From Acidimicrobiaceae bacterium (GTDB lineage: Bacteria; Actinomycetota; Acidimicrobiia; Acidimicrobiales; Aldehydirespiratoraceae): a DNA stretch of 64,000 nucleotides. How positions within the stretch are numbered: position 1 is the first letter of the stretch; each line of letters starts with the position of its first letter. The stretch covers positions 1 to 64,000 of the forward strand of contig JAPOYA010000007.1 of NCBI GenBank assembly GCA_026706815.1, written 5' to 3'. Positions 9,413 to 17,628 of the stretch are shown in pieces. The translations under genes were made by a program, and so were the position numbers. The notes below the pieces were generated by a model. It had not been told where the DNA came from and did no database searches. It worked only from the letters and a program-made list of their open reading frames with translations.

Positions 9413-9961
9413 TCAGCCGCGGGAGTCGGTCCAGTCTTCGGGGTTCTGTTCGACGAATCTGTCGATGATCTCGCCGTCGATGCCGTCCACCAGCACCAGC
9501 CCCCGGTGTTTCGGGGAGGGCTCGTTGCTGTAGAGAAGCACCTTCCAGGTGGGCCGGCTGCGCAAACCTCGCCATCCGAGCTGCGCCGACGCGTGCCCGA
9601 CCGGGAAACCGACATCGCGGGCAGCTGCCTGCAACGCCTGCTCTTCGTCGAAGGACAGGTCCCATCCAGCCTGGGCGTGGTACAAGCCCACCAGGATCAG
9701 AGCTATCCCGGCTACGAGGACTCCGTCGTTGACGAAGGAGCCTTTCACAACGGGCGTGTCTTCGCCGATCACGACGCTCGCCAGGATGCAGACGGCGCCG
9801 ATCACTGTGTACAGCACGGCGGGAATACGGCGCCTGCTGTTGTTCGGGAACAGGTAAGGTTCCGCAATTGCACTGGGGTCGAGAGCCTCCGGCAGCGAAT
9901 CGCGGACTTCTGAATCTCGCTCTGTCCCACCCGCGACGCGGTCGGCTTGGTCGTTGTTCAC
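9413..9961 (-). CDS. Conserved hypothetical membrane protein
   Basis: This 182-residue protein starts at a GTG. It has a polar 45-residue N terminus, two membrane helices (about residues 47-66 and 77-95) and a C-terminal soluble domain (YSNEPSPKHRGLVLVDGIDG). I do not recognise the family. It lies 43 bases upstream of pgsA on the same strand, so a role connected with the inositol lipid genes is possible but unproven. Confidence 0.65.
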   Translation of the reverse strand: MNNDQADRVAGGTERDSEVRDSLPEALDPSAIAEPYLFPNNSRRRIPAVLYTVIGAVCILASVVIGEDTPVVKGSFVNDGVLVAGIALILVGLYHAQAGWDLSFDEEQALQAAARDVGFPVGHASAQLGWRGLRSRPTWKVLLYSNEPSPKHRGLVLVDGIDGEIIDRFVEQNPEDWTDSRG

Positions 9962-10077
9962 CGATCCGAGCCTAGCAACACACGACGGCGCGCTGCTTTC
10001 ATCGATTGCTCAGGCTTTACCGGCGTTGGGCTATTGTTTGGCGGTTCGATTTGGCTCGAGTCCGGGGGACGGTGGTG

Positions 10078-11637
10078 ATGCAGGTTCGGTCGGTGGGTTG
10101 GTGCGGGTTGATTCTGTGTTCAGCATCGGTTTCGCTGCTGGGGTCTGCGCCTGCGGGCGCTGTCGCCGGTTACGGTGACGTAGTCGAGGATCGTTACTAC
10201 ACAGAGCCGGTTCAGTGGTCGATCGACAACGGCATCACCGATATCTCCGGGAATTGCTTCGCCCCTGACGCTCCGGTGTCACGCGGCGAGACCGCTCTGT
10301 ACTTCTGGAACATGGCGGGACGGCCTGACGCTGCGTCCCACTCGTTTCTCGATATCGACGTCGAGGCCCAGAACGATGCCGTTGCGTGGATGTCTGCAGC
10401 AGGAGTCACCACCGGAACCTCGCCGACTGCCTTCTCGCCCGACAAGACCCTGACACGAGCCGAGCTCGCAGCCTTTCTGTACCGGTCAGCAGGTCGGCCG
10501 ACAACCGGGGCGCATTCCTTTGACGACGTGTTCAGAAGCTGGCAGCACGCTCCTGTTTCTTGGCTGGCGACGACCGGCATAACCACCGGAACCTCGCCGA
10601 CTGCCTTCTCTCCGGACAAGACCCTGACACGAGCTGATCTGGTCACGTTCCTCTACCGCTATCAGGGCGAGCCCGATGTCACCGTGGACCCGGACACCCC
10701 GATTTGCGACCCCTCTTTGTTCAATTCGGTCAGCGCCGGAGGGCTGCATTCGTGCGGTGTGCGCACCGACGGCGTCGTCGCCTGCTGGGGCGACGGCTAT
10801 TGGGGGCAAACATATGCGCCTTCAGGACAGTTGCAACAGGTTTCCACGGGCGCAAGCCACACTTGCGCCATCAGCACCAACCGCGCCGTCGCCTGCTGGG
10901 GGAACAACCACAGAAACCAGACCGACGCGCCCGCCGGAGAGTTCCTGACCGTCAGCGCCGGAGGGAGCCACACTTGCGCCATCAGCACCAACCGCGCCGT
11001 CGCCTGCTGGGGGAACAACCACAGAAACCAGACCGACGCGCCCGCCGGAGAGTTCCTGACCGTCAGCGCCGGAGGGAGCCACACTTGCGCCATCAGCACC
11101 AACCGCGCCGTCGCCTGCTGGGGGAACAACCACAGAAACCAGACCGACGCGCCCGCCGGAGAGTTCCTGACCGTCAGCGCCGGCTACGAGCATTCCTGTG
11201 GGTTGCGCGCAGACGACACCATCACCTGCTGGGGCTGGAACTCCTACGGGCAAACGAACCCACCAACCGGAACGTTCCAAAACATCACGACCGGAGCGTT
11301 CCATTCCTGCGCGATCCGCGCAGACGACACCATCACCTGCTGGGGCTGGAACTCCTACGGGCAAACGAACCCACCAACCGGAACGTTCCAAAACATCACG
11401 ACCGGAGCGTTCCATTCCTGCGCGATCCGCGCAGACGACACCATCACCTGCTGGGGCTGGAACTCCTACGGGCAAACGAACCCACCAACCGGAACGTTCC
11501 AAAACATCACGACCGGAGCGTTCCATTCCTGCGCGATCCGCGCAGACGACACCATCACCTGCTGGGGCTGGAACTTCCACGGCCAGACTGACTCGCCCGC
11601 CAGAGCCGACTCGGCGGAAACAGCGGAAACAGGCTAA
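10078..11637 (+). CDS. Secreted SLH-domain / RCC1-repeat surface protein
   Basis: This 519-residue protein has a signal peptide (cleavage near APAGAVA). Three SLH-like domains follow (YGDVVEDRYY…, HSFLDIDVEA…, HSFDDVFRSW…, each ending in …LYFW/AFLYR/TFLYR…). Eight 37-residue RCC1-like repeats come next, each with an H-(S/T)-C-(A/G) and a CWG motif. A short acidic tail without a sorting signal ends it. RCC1 repeats form beta-propellers; eight units could close one or more. ATG 10078 has a GGGGGA ribosome site about 9 bases upstream. It is the only rightward gene in the thrS-ruvB block and its stop overlaps that of the HIT gene. Ligand unknown. Confidence 0.85.
   Translation: MQVRSVGWCGLILCSASVSLLGSAPAGAVAGYGDVVEDRYYTEPVQWSIDNGITDISGNCFAPDAPVSRGETALYFWNMAGRPDAASHSFLDIDVEAQNDAVAWMSAAGVTTGTSPTAFSPDKTLTRAELAAFLYRSAGRPTTGAHSFDDVFRSWQHAPVSWLATTGITTGTSPTAFSPDKTLTRADLVTFLYRYQGEPDVTVDPDTPICDPSLFNSVSAGGLHSCGVRTDGVVACWGDGYWGQTYAPSGQLQQVSTGASHTCAISTNRAVACWGNNHRNQTDAPAGEFLTVSAGGSHTCAISTNRAVACWGNNHRNQTDAPAGEFLTVSAGGSHTCAISTNRAVACWGNNHRNQTDAPAGEFLTVSAGYEHSCGLRADDTITCWGWNSYGQTNPPTGTFQNITTGAFHSCAIRADDTITCWGWNSYGQTNPPTGTFQNITTGAFHSCAIRADDTITCWGWNSYGQTNPPTGTFQNITTGAFHSCAIRADDTITCWGWNFHGQTDSPARADSAETAETG
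10855..11182 (+). repeat. Tandem 111-bp repeat, type A (about 3 copies)
   Basis: Three head-to-tail copies of a 111-bp unit begin at 10855, 10966 and 11077 and are identical at DNA level across the units I compared. Each encodes one RCC1-type unit with HTCAIS and VACWG motifs. The period is exactly 37 codons, so copy-number change keeps the frame. Confidence 0.95.
11209..11575 (+). repeat. Tandem 111-bp repeat, type B (about 3.3 copies)
   Basis: Copies start at 11209, 11320, 11431 and 11542; identity is lost at about 11575 where the last unit changes from NSYGQ to NFHGQ. The unit has the same 111-bp period as type A but a different sequence (HSCAIR, TITCWGW), so two separate expansions occurred in one gene. 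Confidence 0.95.
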
Positions 11638-12152
11638 GCGCCGCCGTCCGCCGGCCAGGCGGCGACTATCTGGCGCCAGGTGTCCGAGAGGGCTTCGGGC
11701 ATCACCCGCACATTGGCGACCGAGGTCATGAAGTTGGTGTCCCCACGAAATCGCGGGACGACGTGAACATGGAGATGATCCGGCACACCCGCGCCCGAGC
11801 CCCGGCCCAGATTGGCGCCGACGTTGATGCCGTGGGGTTGATACGCGGCTGCAACGGCCAGCGTGGCGCTGCGCACAGCGGCCCAGAGTTCGCTGTGCTC
11901 GTCAGCAGTCAAGTCCCCGAGCGCGGTGACCGGGCGATTGGGCACCACCATCAGATGGCCCCGCGCGTACGGGTAGATGTTGAGCACCGCGAAGCAGAGT
12001 CCGCCCCGCCAGACAATGTAGGTCTGTGCATCTGGAAGTCCGCTGTCTAGTACGGCCTCGAAGAGCGTCCTGCCCTCCAGCACATCCAACGCGGCGTCGG
12101 CGCCGGCTTCAGAAGCCGGAATCCGCCACCCGGCCCAGAGGCGCTCAACCAT
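11634..12152 (-). CDS. HIT-family nucleotide phosphorylase/hydrolase
   Basis: This 172-residue histidine triad protein has the catalytic motif HLHVHVVPR near residue 128, preceded by YARGHLMVVPNRP and NVGANLGRGSGAG. It occupies the same place, between thrS and pgsA, as M. tuberculosis Rv2613c, reported to act on diadenosine tetraphosphate. ThrRS and other synthetases make Ap4A, so adjacency to thrS fits. The 3' end overlaps the convergent SLH/RCC1 gene by 4 bases. Confidence 0.9.
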   Translation of the reverse strand: MVERLWAGWRIPASEAGADAALDVLEGRTLFEAVLDSGLPDAQTYIVWRGGLCFAVLNIYPYARGHLMVVPNRPVTALGDLTADEHSELWAAVRSATLAVAAAYQPHGINVGANLGRGSGAGVPDHLHVHVVPRFRGDTNFMTSVANVRVMPEALSDTWRQIVAAWPADGGA

Positions 12153-12188
12153 GGGGACTCACGACCAGCTCCAGGTCGGGCACGGGAC

Positions 12189-14174
12189 TCAGACCGGACC
12201 GGCGGCTTCCGGCGCAAGCCGGTCAGCGAATTCGGCTACCGGCACATCGCGCTGCGGCGCGTTCTGGCCTCGGCGGTTGACTCCGACGGTGTCGTTCTCC
12301 ACGTCATCGTCGCCCACAACGAGGATGTACGGGATCTTCTCGACCTTGCCGTTGCGCACTCGTTTGCCGAGAGGCTCGACGGCGTCGGTCACCTCGACGC
12401 GGGCCCCCGCGCCGCGCAAGCGGGCCGCAACCGAGTGGGCGTAATCGGTGTGGACCGCGGCCACCGGCAGGACACTCGCCTGGATCGGCGCCAGCCAAGT
12501 GGGGAAGGCGCCTGCATAGTGCTCGAGCAGAACGCCGAAGAAGCGTTCCACCGATCCGAACAGGGCCCGATGGATCATCACCGGACGCTTGCGCGAACCG
12601 TCCGCAGCGATGTACTCCAGATCGAAGCGCTCTGGAAGGTTGAAGTCGAGTTGCACGGTCGACAGCTGCCACGAACGACCGATCGCGTCACCCACATCAA
12701 CATCGATCTTGGGGCCGTAGAACGCGCCTCCACCCTCATCGACCGCGTATTCCAAGCCGCAAGCGGTCAACGCATCGCGCAGACCCTCTGTGGCTTGGGA
12801 CCAGAGTTCATCCTCGCCGACCGACTTGTCGGGCGGCCGGGTCGAGAGTTTGGCGACGAAGTCGTCGAACCCGAAAGCGCGAAGCACGCTGAGCACGAAA
12901 TCGAGCAGTGAGGCCAACTCGGCCGCAATGTCTTCTTGAGAGCAGAAGATGTGGCTGTCGTCCACCGTGAATCCACGGCTCCGCATCAAGCCATGGACCG
13001 CTCCTGACAGTTCGTAGCGATACACCGCCCCCAACTCGAACAGACGCAGAGGCAGATCACGGTAGCTGCGCTGCCCGGAACGATAGATCATCACGTGGAA
13101 CGGACAATTCATCGGTTTCGGGTAGTACGACGCGCCGTCCAGTTCCATAGGCGGATACATCGAGTCGGCGTAGAAATCAAGATGTCCAGAGGTCTCCCAC
13201 AGCACCGATTTGGCCAGATGCGGGGTGAAGACGAAGTCATAGCCGTCTTGTTCGTGACGCTTGCGGCTGTAGTCCTCCATCAACTTGCGGACCAGGGCGC
13301 CCTTCGGGTGCCAGACCGCCAAACCGGGGCCGAGATCCTCGGGCCAGCTCAAAAGATCGAGATCGACCGCAAGGCGGCGATGATCGCGCTTGGCTGCCTC
13401 AGCCAACATCTGCAGATGGGTTTTCAGCTCTTTGCGCGACGACCAAGCGGTTCCATACACCCGCTGAAGCATCGGGCGCGAAACATCGCCCCGCCAATAG
13501 GCCCCCGCAACAGACTGGAGCTTGAAAGCTCCCAGCCGGCCGGTGCTGGGCACATGCGGACCAGTGCACATGTCGCGGAACGTGCTGTCGCTGTCGGCGT
13601 CGCCGTTGGCGTAATAGCTGATCGAAGAGGCGTCGGCGACCTCGCCCACATCTTCACCGGTCGCCGAGCCCGACGCGACACGCTCGATAATCTCGGCCTT
13701 GTAGATATCGCCGGCGAAGAAGGCCTCCGCTTCCTCGGCGTCCAGTTCGTGGCGCACGAAAGGCTGATCCTCAGCGATGATCTCGGCCATGCGTGCCTCG
13801 ATCCGCTCTAGATCACCCTCACAGAGAGCCTGGCCATCGGGCAGTTCGACGTCGTAGTAGAAGCCGTGTTCGATCGGCGGACCGACCGCAAGTTGCGTCC
13901 CCGGGTAGAGGTCGACGACGGCCTGAGCCAGCACATGCGCGGTTGAATGGCGGATAGTGCGAAGACCCGCTTCGGACTGCGGCGTGACGATTTCGACCGT
14001 CGACCCGTCGCTCAAAGCAACGTTGAGATCCTGCTCCACGCCGTCTACCACCGCTATAAGCGCTTCAGAAGCAAGGCGCGGACTGATCGACGCAGCCAGA
14101 TCAGCGGCCGATGACCCGACGCCGAGCCGTCGCTTGGACCCGTCGAGCAGTTCCACGGAGATCGAATCAGGCAT
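12189..14174 (-). CDS. thrS: Threonine-tRNA ligase
   Basis: ThrRS charges tRNA(Thr). The 661-residue product has an N-terminal TGS domain (about 1-62), the editing domain with HSTAHVLAQA, and the class II catalytic core (MNCPFHVMIYRS; YRYELSGAVHGLMRSRGF; DVGDAIGRSWQLSTVQLDF). The anticodon-binding domain ends the protein (ASVLPVAAVHTDYAHSVA…). Length is normal. The gene is followed 36 bases later by the HIT gene on the same strand. Confidence 0.97.
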   Translation of the reverse strand: MPDSISVELLDGSKRRLGVGSSAADLAASISPRLASEALIAVVDGVEQDLNVALSDGSTVEIVTPQSEAGLRTIRHSTAHVLAQAVVDLYPGTQLAVGPPIEHGFYYDVELPDGQALCEGDLERIEARMAEIIAEDQPFVRHELDAEEAEAFFAGDIYKAEIIERVASGSATGEDVGEVADASSISYYANGDADSDSTFRDMCTGPHVPSTGRLGAFKLQSVAGAYWRGDVSRPMLQRVYGTAWSSRKELKTHLQMLAEAAKRDHRRLAVDLDLLSWPEDLGPGLAVWHPKGALVRKLMEDYSRKRHEQDGYDFVFTPHLAKSVLWETSGHLDFYADSMYPPMELDGASYYPKPMNCPFHVMIYRSGQRSYRDLPLRLFELGAVYRYELSGAVHGLMRSRGFTVDDSHIFCSQEDIAAELASLLDFVLSVLRAFGFDDFVAKLSTRPPDKSVGEDELWSQATEGLRDALTACGLEYAVDEGGGAFYGPKIDVDVGDAIGRSWQLSTVQLDFNLPERFDLEYIAADGSRKRPVMIHRALFGSVERFFGVLLEHYAGAFPTWLAPIQASVLPVAAVHTDYAHSVAARLRGAGARVEVTDAVEPLGKRVRNGKVEKIPYILVVGDDDVENDTVGVNRRGQNAPQRDVPVAEFADRLAPEAAGPV

Positions 14175-14287
14175 AGACCGCCAACGATACCGGCCGCGTT
14201 CGGGCCGCAGGTCGCATTATTCGCCCACCGATGGGGCGCCCACCCAGAGCAGCTAGCCGGAGAGCAGTTCGCGAGAGCGGTCGCCGC

Positions 14288-14974
14288 CTACGCCCGCTCG
14301 ACCGGCGCCGCAGGACCCTTGGCAGCATACTCATCGACGTAGTCCTGGCCAGTCAGGCTGCCGATCTCGAACATCAATTCGTCGGTCAACTGGCGCGCGC
14401 GGAACCGCTGATCGGCTGCCGCTCCCCCGGGCGCCCCATGCAGCGGCTTGCCGAACCGGACCTCGACAGGGCGAAACGGCCTCGGGGCTTTGGCATCGGG
14501 CGGCTGCACTGCGCGACTCCCAAGGATTCCCACCGGAATGATCGGCGCCCGGGTCCGCAGAGCGAGTCGCGCCGCGCCCGTATGCCCTTTGTGCAGCAGA
14601 CCGTCACGCGACCTGGTCCCCTCCGGGTAGATGCCGAAAAGCTCCCCGCCCTCAAGCACTCGGGCGGCTGCATCGAGCGCTCTGGACGAGGCGTCGCCGC
14701 CCTCGCGGTCGATGGGGATCATTCCGACCGCCGGAAACAAGCGGCGGGTCTTCCAATCGTCGAGATACTCCGATTTGCCCACGAAAGTGATCCCCCGCGG
14801 CAGCACGGCGGGCAGGAAGTAGCTGTCACTCACCGACGTATGGTTCGACGCCAAGATCGCAGGACCGTCGGCAGGCACATTGTCCAGTCCCACCACGGTG
14901 ACCCGCCACAGGAAGAAAAGCACCGGACGCAGGAGGATCTTCGCGGCGGCCTGCAACTGTCCGTAGTCCCTCAT
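14288..14974 (-). CDS. 1-acyl-sn-glycerol-3-phosphate acyltransferase (PlsC family)
   Basis: This 228-residue LPLAT protein has the catalytic NHTSVSD (H-x4-D) motif, GMIPIDREGG and the YPEGTRSRDG substrate-binding motif. It makes phosphatidic acid or a related acylated lipid at the membrane. The frame stays open upstream into mshC, but the ATG at 14974, 10 bases after the mshC stop, gives the typical N terminus (MRDYGQLQAAAKILLRP). A clear ribosome site is not visible, so it may be translated by coupling with mshC. Confidence 0.88.
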   Translation of the reverse strand: MRDYGQLQAAAKILLRPVLFFLWRVTVVGLDNVPADGPAILASNHTSVSDSYFLPAVLPRGITFVGKSEYLDDWKTRRLFPAVGMIPIDREGGDASSRALDAAARVLEGGELFGIYPEGTRSRDGLLHKGHTGAARLALRTRAPIIPVGILGSRAVQPPDAKAPRPFRPVEVRFGKPLHGAPGGAAADQRFRARQLTDELMFEIGSLTGQDYVDEYAAKGPAAPVERA

Positions 14975-14984
14975 GGCAAGAGCA

Positions 14985-16106
14985 TTATAGGACAACGCCG
15001 ATGAGCGCTGCCGAGGCGCTCGCGCCCCGGCCCTGCGCCACAGCTTCATCAATCACTTTGAGCGCAGCCGGCACGTCCAGGTCGTCATCGAGGTGCGCCC
15101 GCACTTCGTGGATCGCCGCGTCTCCGGTACCTGCGCTGCGCCACTGTTCGAGGCGCTCTGCTGCATCCGACATCAACTGGTCGCTCCAATTCCAGGGACG
15201 GCGATAGTGGTGAGCGCTCAGTGCCAGGCGGACAGCCATCGGGTCGTATCGAGATCGAAGCTCATGCACGAAAACCAGGTTCTGGGTCGACTTCGACATC
15301 TTGCGGCCGTTGAGATACACCATCGACTGGTGCAGCCAGTGCTTCACAAACGGCTCGCCGGTGACCGCTTCGCTCTGGGCCCTGACACACTCATGATGCG
15401 GGTACAGCAGATCGATGCCGCCCCCGTGGAGATCGATCGACGGTCCGAGCTCGCGCAGGGCCAGCGCAGTGCACTCAATATGCCAGCCAGGACGACCTGG
15501 ACCCCAGCGCGATTCCCAAGCAGGCTCACCGGGCCCGGACGGACGCCACATCAGAAAGTCAAGAGGGTCGCGTTTCTGGGGATCGCCGGGATCCTCGCGC
15601 CATTCCAAGCCGAGCCGTTGCATGCGTTCGCGGCCCAGCGAACCGAGCGACCCGAAGTCCTTGGCCGCGCGTGTGTCGAAGTAGACGGCGCCGTCGACGA
15701 CGTACCCCACCTGACGTTCCAGAATCGTTTCGATCACCCCCCTGATGTCGGGGACGGCGCCGGTCGCCCTCGGCGCCGACCAAGCCGGCAGCACGTTGAG
15801 GGCCTCCATATCGTCGTCGAAGCGAGCCGTCTCGCCGAAGGCCAGATCGAGATAGTGGACTCCGCGTTGTCGTGCAGCAGCGAGGATGTCATCGTCGACG
15901 TCGGTGATGTTGCGGACGCAGCGAGTTTCGTGCCCCAGGTCGCGCAGCCTGCGCTGCAGCACGTCGTAGGTGACGTATGTGGCGGCGTGGCCGAGGTGAG
16001 TGGCGTCGTAGGGCGTTATGCCGCACACGTACATCGTCACTACCGGGCCGGGTGAGAACTCGACGGTCGCACCCCGGTGAGTGTCGTAGAGCTGCATCGG
16101 CGCCAT
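14985..16106 (-). CDS. mshC: Cysteine:GlcN-Ins ligase MshC (mycothiol biosynthesis)
   Basis: MshC joins cysteine to glucosaminyl-inositol in mycothiol synthesis and is a paralogue of cysteinyl-tRNA synthetase. The N-terminal active-site stretch reads MYVCGITPYDATHLGHAATYV, the MshC version rather than the CysS version. Other conserved parts are WHIECTALAL, HGGGIDLLYPHHE and the KMSKS loop (GRKMSKSTQN). At 373 residues it is shorter than typical MshC (about 410), mainly at the C terminus, and lacks the CysS anticodon-binding extension. Confidence 0.9.
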   Translation of the reverse strand: MAPMQLYDTHRGATVEFSPGPVVTMYVCGITPYDATHLGHAATYVTYDVLQRRLRDLGHETRCVRNITDVDDDILAAARQRGVHYLDLAFGETARFDDDMEALNVLPAWSAPRATGAVPDIRGVIETILERQVGYVVDGAVYFDTRAAKDFGSLGSLGRERMQRLGLEWREDPGDPQKRDPLDFLMWRPSGPGEPAWESRWGPGRPGWHIECTALALRELGPSIDLHGGGIDLLYPHHECVRAQSEAVTGEPFVKHWLHQSMVYLNGRKMSKSTQNLVFVHELRSRYDPMAVRLALSAHHYRRPWNWSDQLMSDAAERLEQWRSAGTGDAAIHEVRAHLDDDLDVPAALKVIDEAVAQGRGASASAALIGVVL

Positions 16107-16228
16107 GGGAGCTCAACGACTGCTAGGCGCGGGGATCATCTTGCAGCTCCGAGCGCGGCCAGTAATCCGATGTGCATCACAGTGAGGGTACGGTGTCGGT
16201 GCAGACTCCGGCACAGCAAGGGAGGATC

Positions 16229-16996
16229 GTGGGTCTTTTGGACAGAAAACGAATAGTGGTGACGGGCGTCCTCACCGACGCTTCGCTGGCGTTCGGCGTA
16301 GCGGCCCGAGCTCAACAGCAGGGTGCCGAGATCGTGCTCACCGGCGCGGGCCGCGGCCTGCGCCTAACCCAGCGAACCGCCCGCAAACTGCCGGTCGAGG
16401 CCGAAGTCCTCGAGTTCGACGTGACCGAGCCGGGCCATGCACAGAGCCTGCGCGAAGCACTCGAGGCGAAATGGGGACGTGTGGACGGCGCCCTGCATGC
16501 CATCGGCTTCGCGCCCGAAGCCTGTCTGGGCGAGGACTTCATGGGGGCTGCCTGGAACGATGTGAAGGTCGCGATCGAGATCTCGGCCTATTCGCTGAAG
16601 CTGCTGGCTGACGCTGTGGCGCCGCTCATGGCCAACGGGGGCTCGATTGTCGCGCTCGACTTCGACGCGACAGTCACTTGGACGGCCTACAACTGGATGG
16701 GAGTCGCCAAGGCCGCCCTGGAATCAGTCAATCGATATCTCGCCCGTGAACTCGGGCCGTCTCAGATCCGCTGCAATCTGGTGGCCGCCGGGCCGATTCG
16801 GACGATGGCCGCCAAATCAATCCCCGGATTCTCAGCTTTCGAGGAGGTGTGGGACGACCGTGCGCCGCTCGGCTGGGATGTGGGAGATTCGAGCGCGGTA
16901 GCGGAGACGACAGTCGCTTTGCTGTCAGACTGGTTCCGCTCCACCACCGGTTCGATAATCCATGTCGACGGCGGCTTCCACGTCATCGGCGCCTGA
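16229..16996 (+). CDS. fabI: Enoyl-[acyl-carrier-protein] reductase, InhA/FabI type
   Basis: This NADH-dependent enoyl-ACP reductase performs the last step of FAS II elongation. The 255-residue SDR protein starts MGLLDRKRIVVTGVLTD. It has the FabI-type Y-x6-K pair (Tyr154 and Lys161 in YNWMGVAKAAL), preceded by the InhA-like ALDFDATVTW, and ends in GSIIHVDGGFHVIGA. I chose GTG 16229, where GGAGG lies only 3 bases upstream; the open frame reaches back to 16172, so the start is not certain. It is divergent from mshC; the 16107-16228 gap must hold both promoters. Confidence 0.92.
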   Translation: MGLLDRKRIVVTGVLTDASLAFGVAARAQQQGAEIVLTGAGRGLRLTQRTARKLPVEAEVLEFDVTEPGHAQSLREALEAKWGRVDGALHAIGFAPEACLGEDFMGAAWNDVKVAIEISAYSLKLLADAVAPLMANGGSIVALDFDATVTWTAYNWMGVAKAALESVNRYLARELGPSQIRCNLVAAGPIRTMAAKSIPGFSAFEEVWDDRAPLGWDVGDSSAVAETTVALLSDWFRSTTGSIIHVDGGFHVIGA

Positions 16997-17509
16997 AGCA
17001 GTGTCGCAGGCCGTCGGCAGCGAGAACGCCCATGAGGCAGTTCTGAAATCGGGATACACGGGTCCTTCCGGCACCACCTCGGGCCACCATATCACCGGCA
17101 CCACCATGTACAGAATCGAGCACCGCTGCGCGAACGCCGAAACATCGATGGCCAAGTGGGTGTTTTCGCGGTCCATGACGCACTCCAACAGCCTGATCGG
17201 CCCCGACACCTTGTTCGGGTTGTCCTCGGGTAGCACCTTAGGGGAAGTGTTCAGGTTGCTGCACTCCGCTTCGGCCAGCCTAGGGGCGGTCTCAGATGGG
17301 CGCTGGTCATAGAACCGGACATCGATGGTGCGGAATGTGTCGATGCCGTCGATGAGGGTGACCCGGATGATGTCGGCGGCCGGCAGCATCATGATGTCAC
17401 CCAAGTCGGGGTCGCCGTCAGGCGGGTTCCACTCGGTGTAGAACGGAGCTAGCGTGTGGCCGTTGACGTTCAGGACCGGCTGAAAAACCGGTGGCTCTGC
17501 TTTGTCACA
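16925..17509 (-). pseudogene. Frameshifted hypothetical gene
   Basis: A strong GGAGGTGA ribosome site (17511-17518) precedes a GTG at 17509, but that frame ends after 12 codons. The neighbouring frame, open from 17510 to 16925, reads like a real protein (QPVLNVNGHTLAPFYTEWN, …IIRVTLIDGIDTFRTIDVRF…). Adding one T to the T5 run at 17484-17488 would join the two into about 195 residues. No family recognised. The 3' end overlaps the convergent fabI gene by 72 bases, which is unusual and suggests the original stop has been lost. Either a decaying gene or a homopolymer sequencing error. Confidence 0.4.
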
Positions 17510-17628
17510 TCACCTCCGGAGCAAAGACACTTACTGCACCCTAATTTTCTGCGGGTCGGCTCTAACTGACAAATCCCCGTTCTAAGTCTCATCGCGAAGG
17601 GCAACCGCGCAGCCTTTGTCAACACCGA

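Noticed and set aside
10855..11575. Possible CRISPR array
   Set aside because: Units are contiguous without spacers and stay in one coding frame.
10822..11580. Long minus-strand frame of 252 codons over the RCC1 repeats
   Set aside because: It is an artefact of repeat periodicity divisible by three; the plus-strand reading has a signal peptide and known domains.
17450..17500. Rho-independent terminator from the ACCGG…CCGGT repeat
   Set aside because: The stem is only about 5 bp and no T tract follows on either strand.
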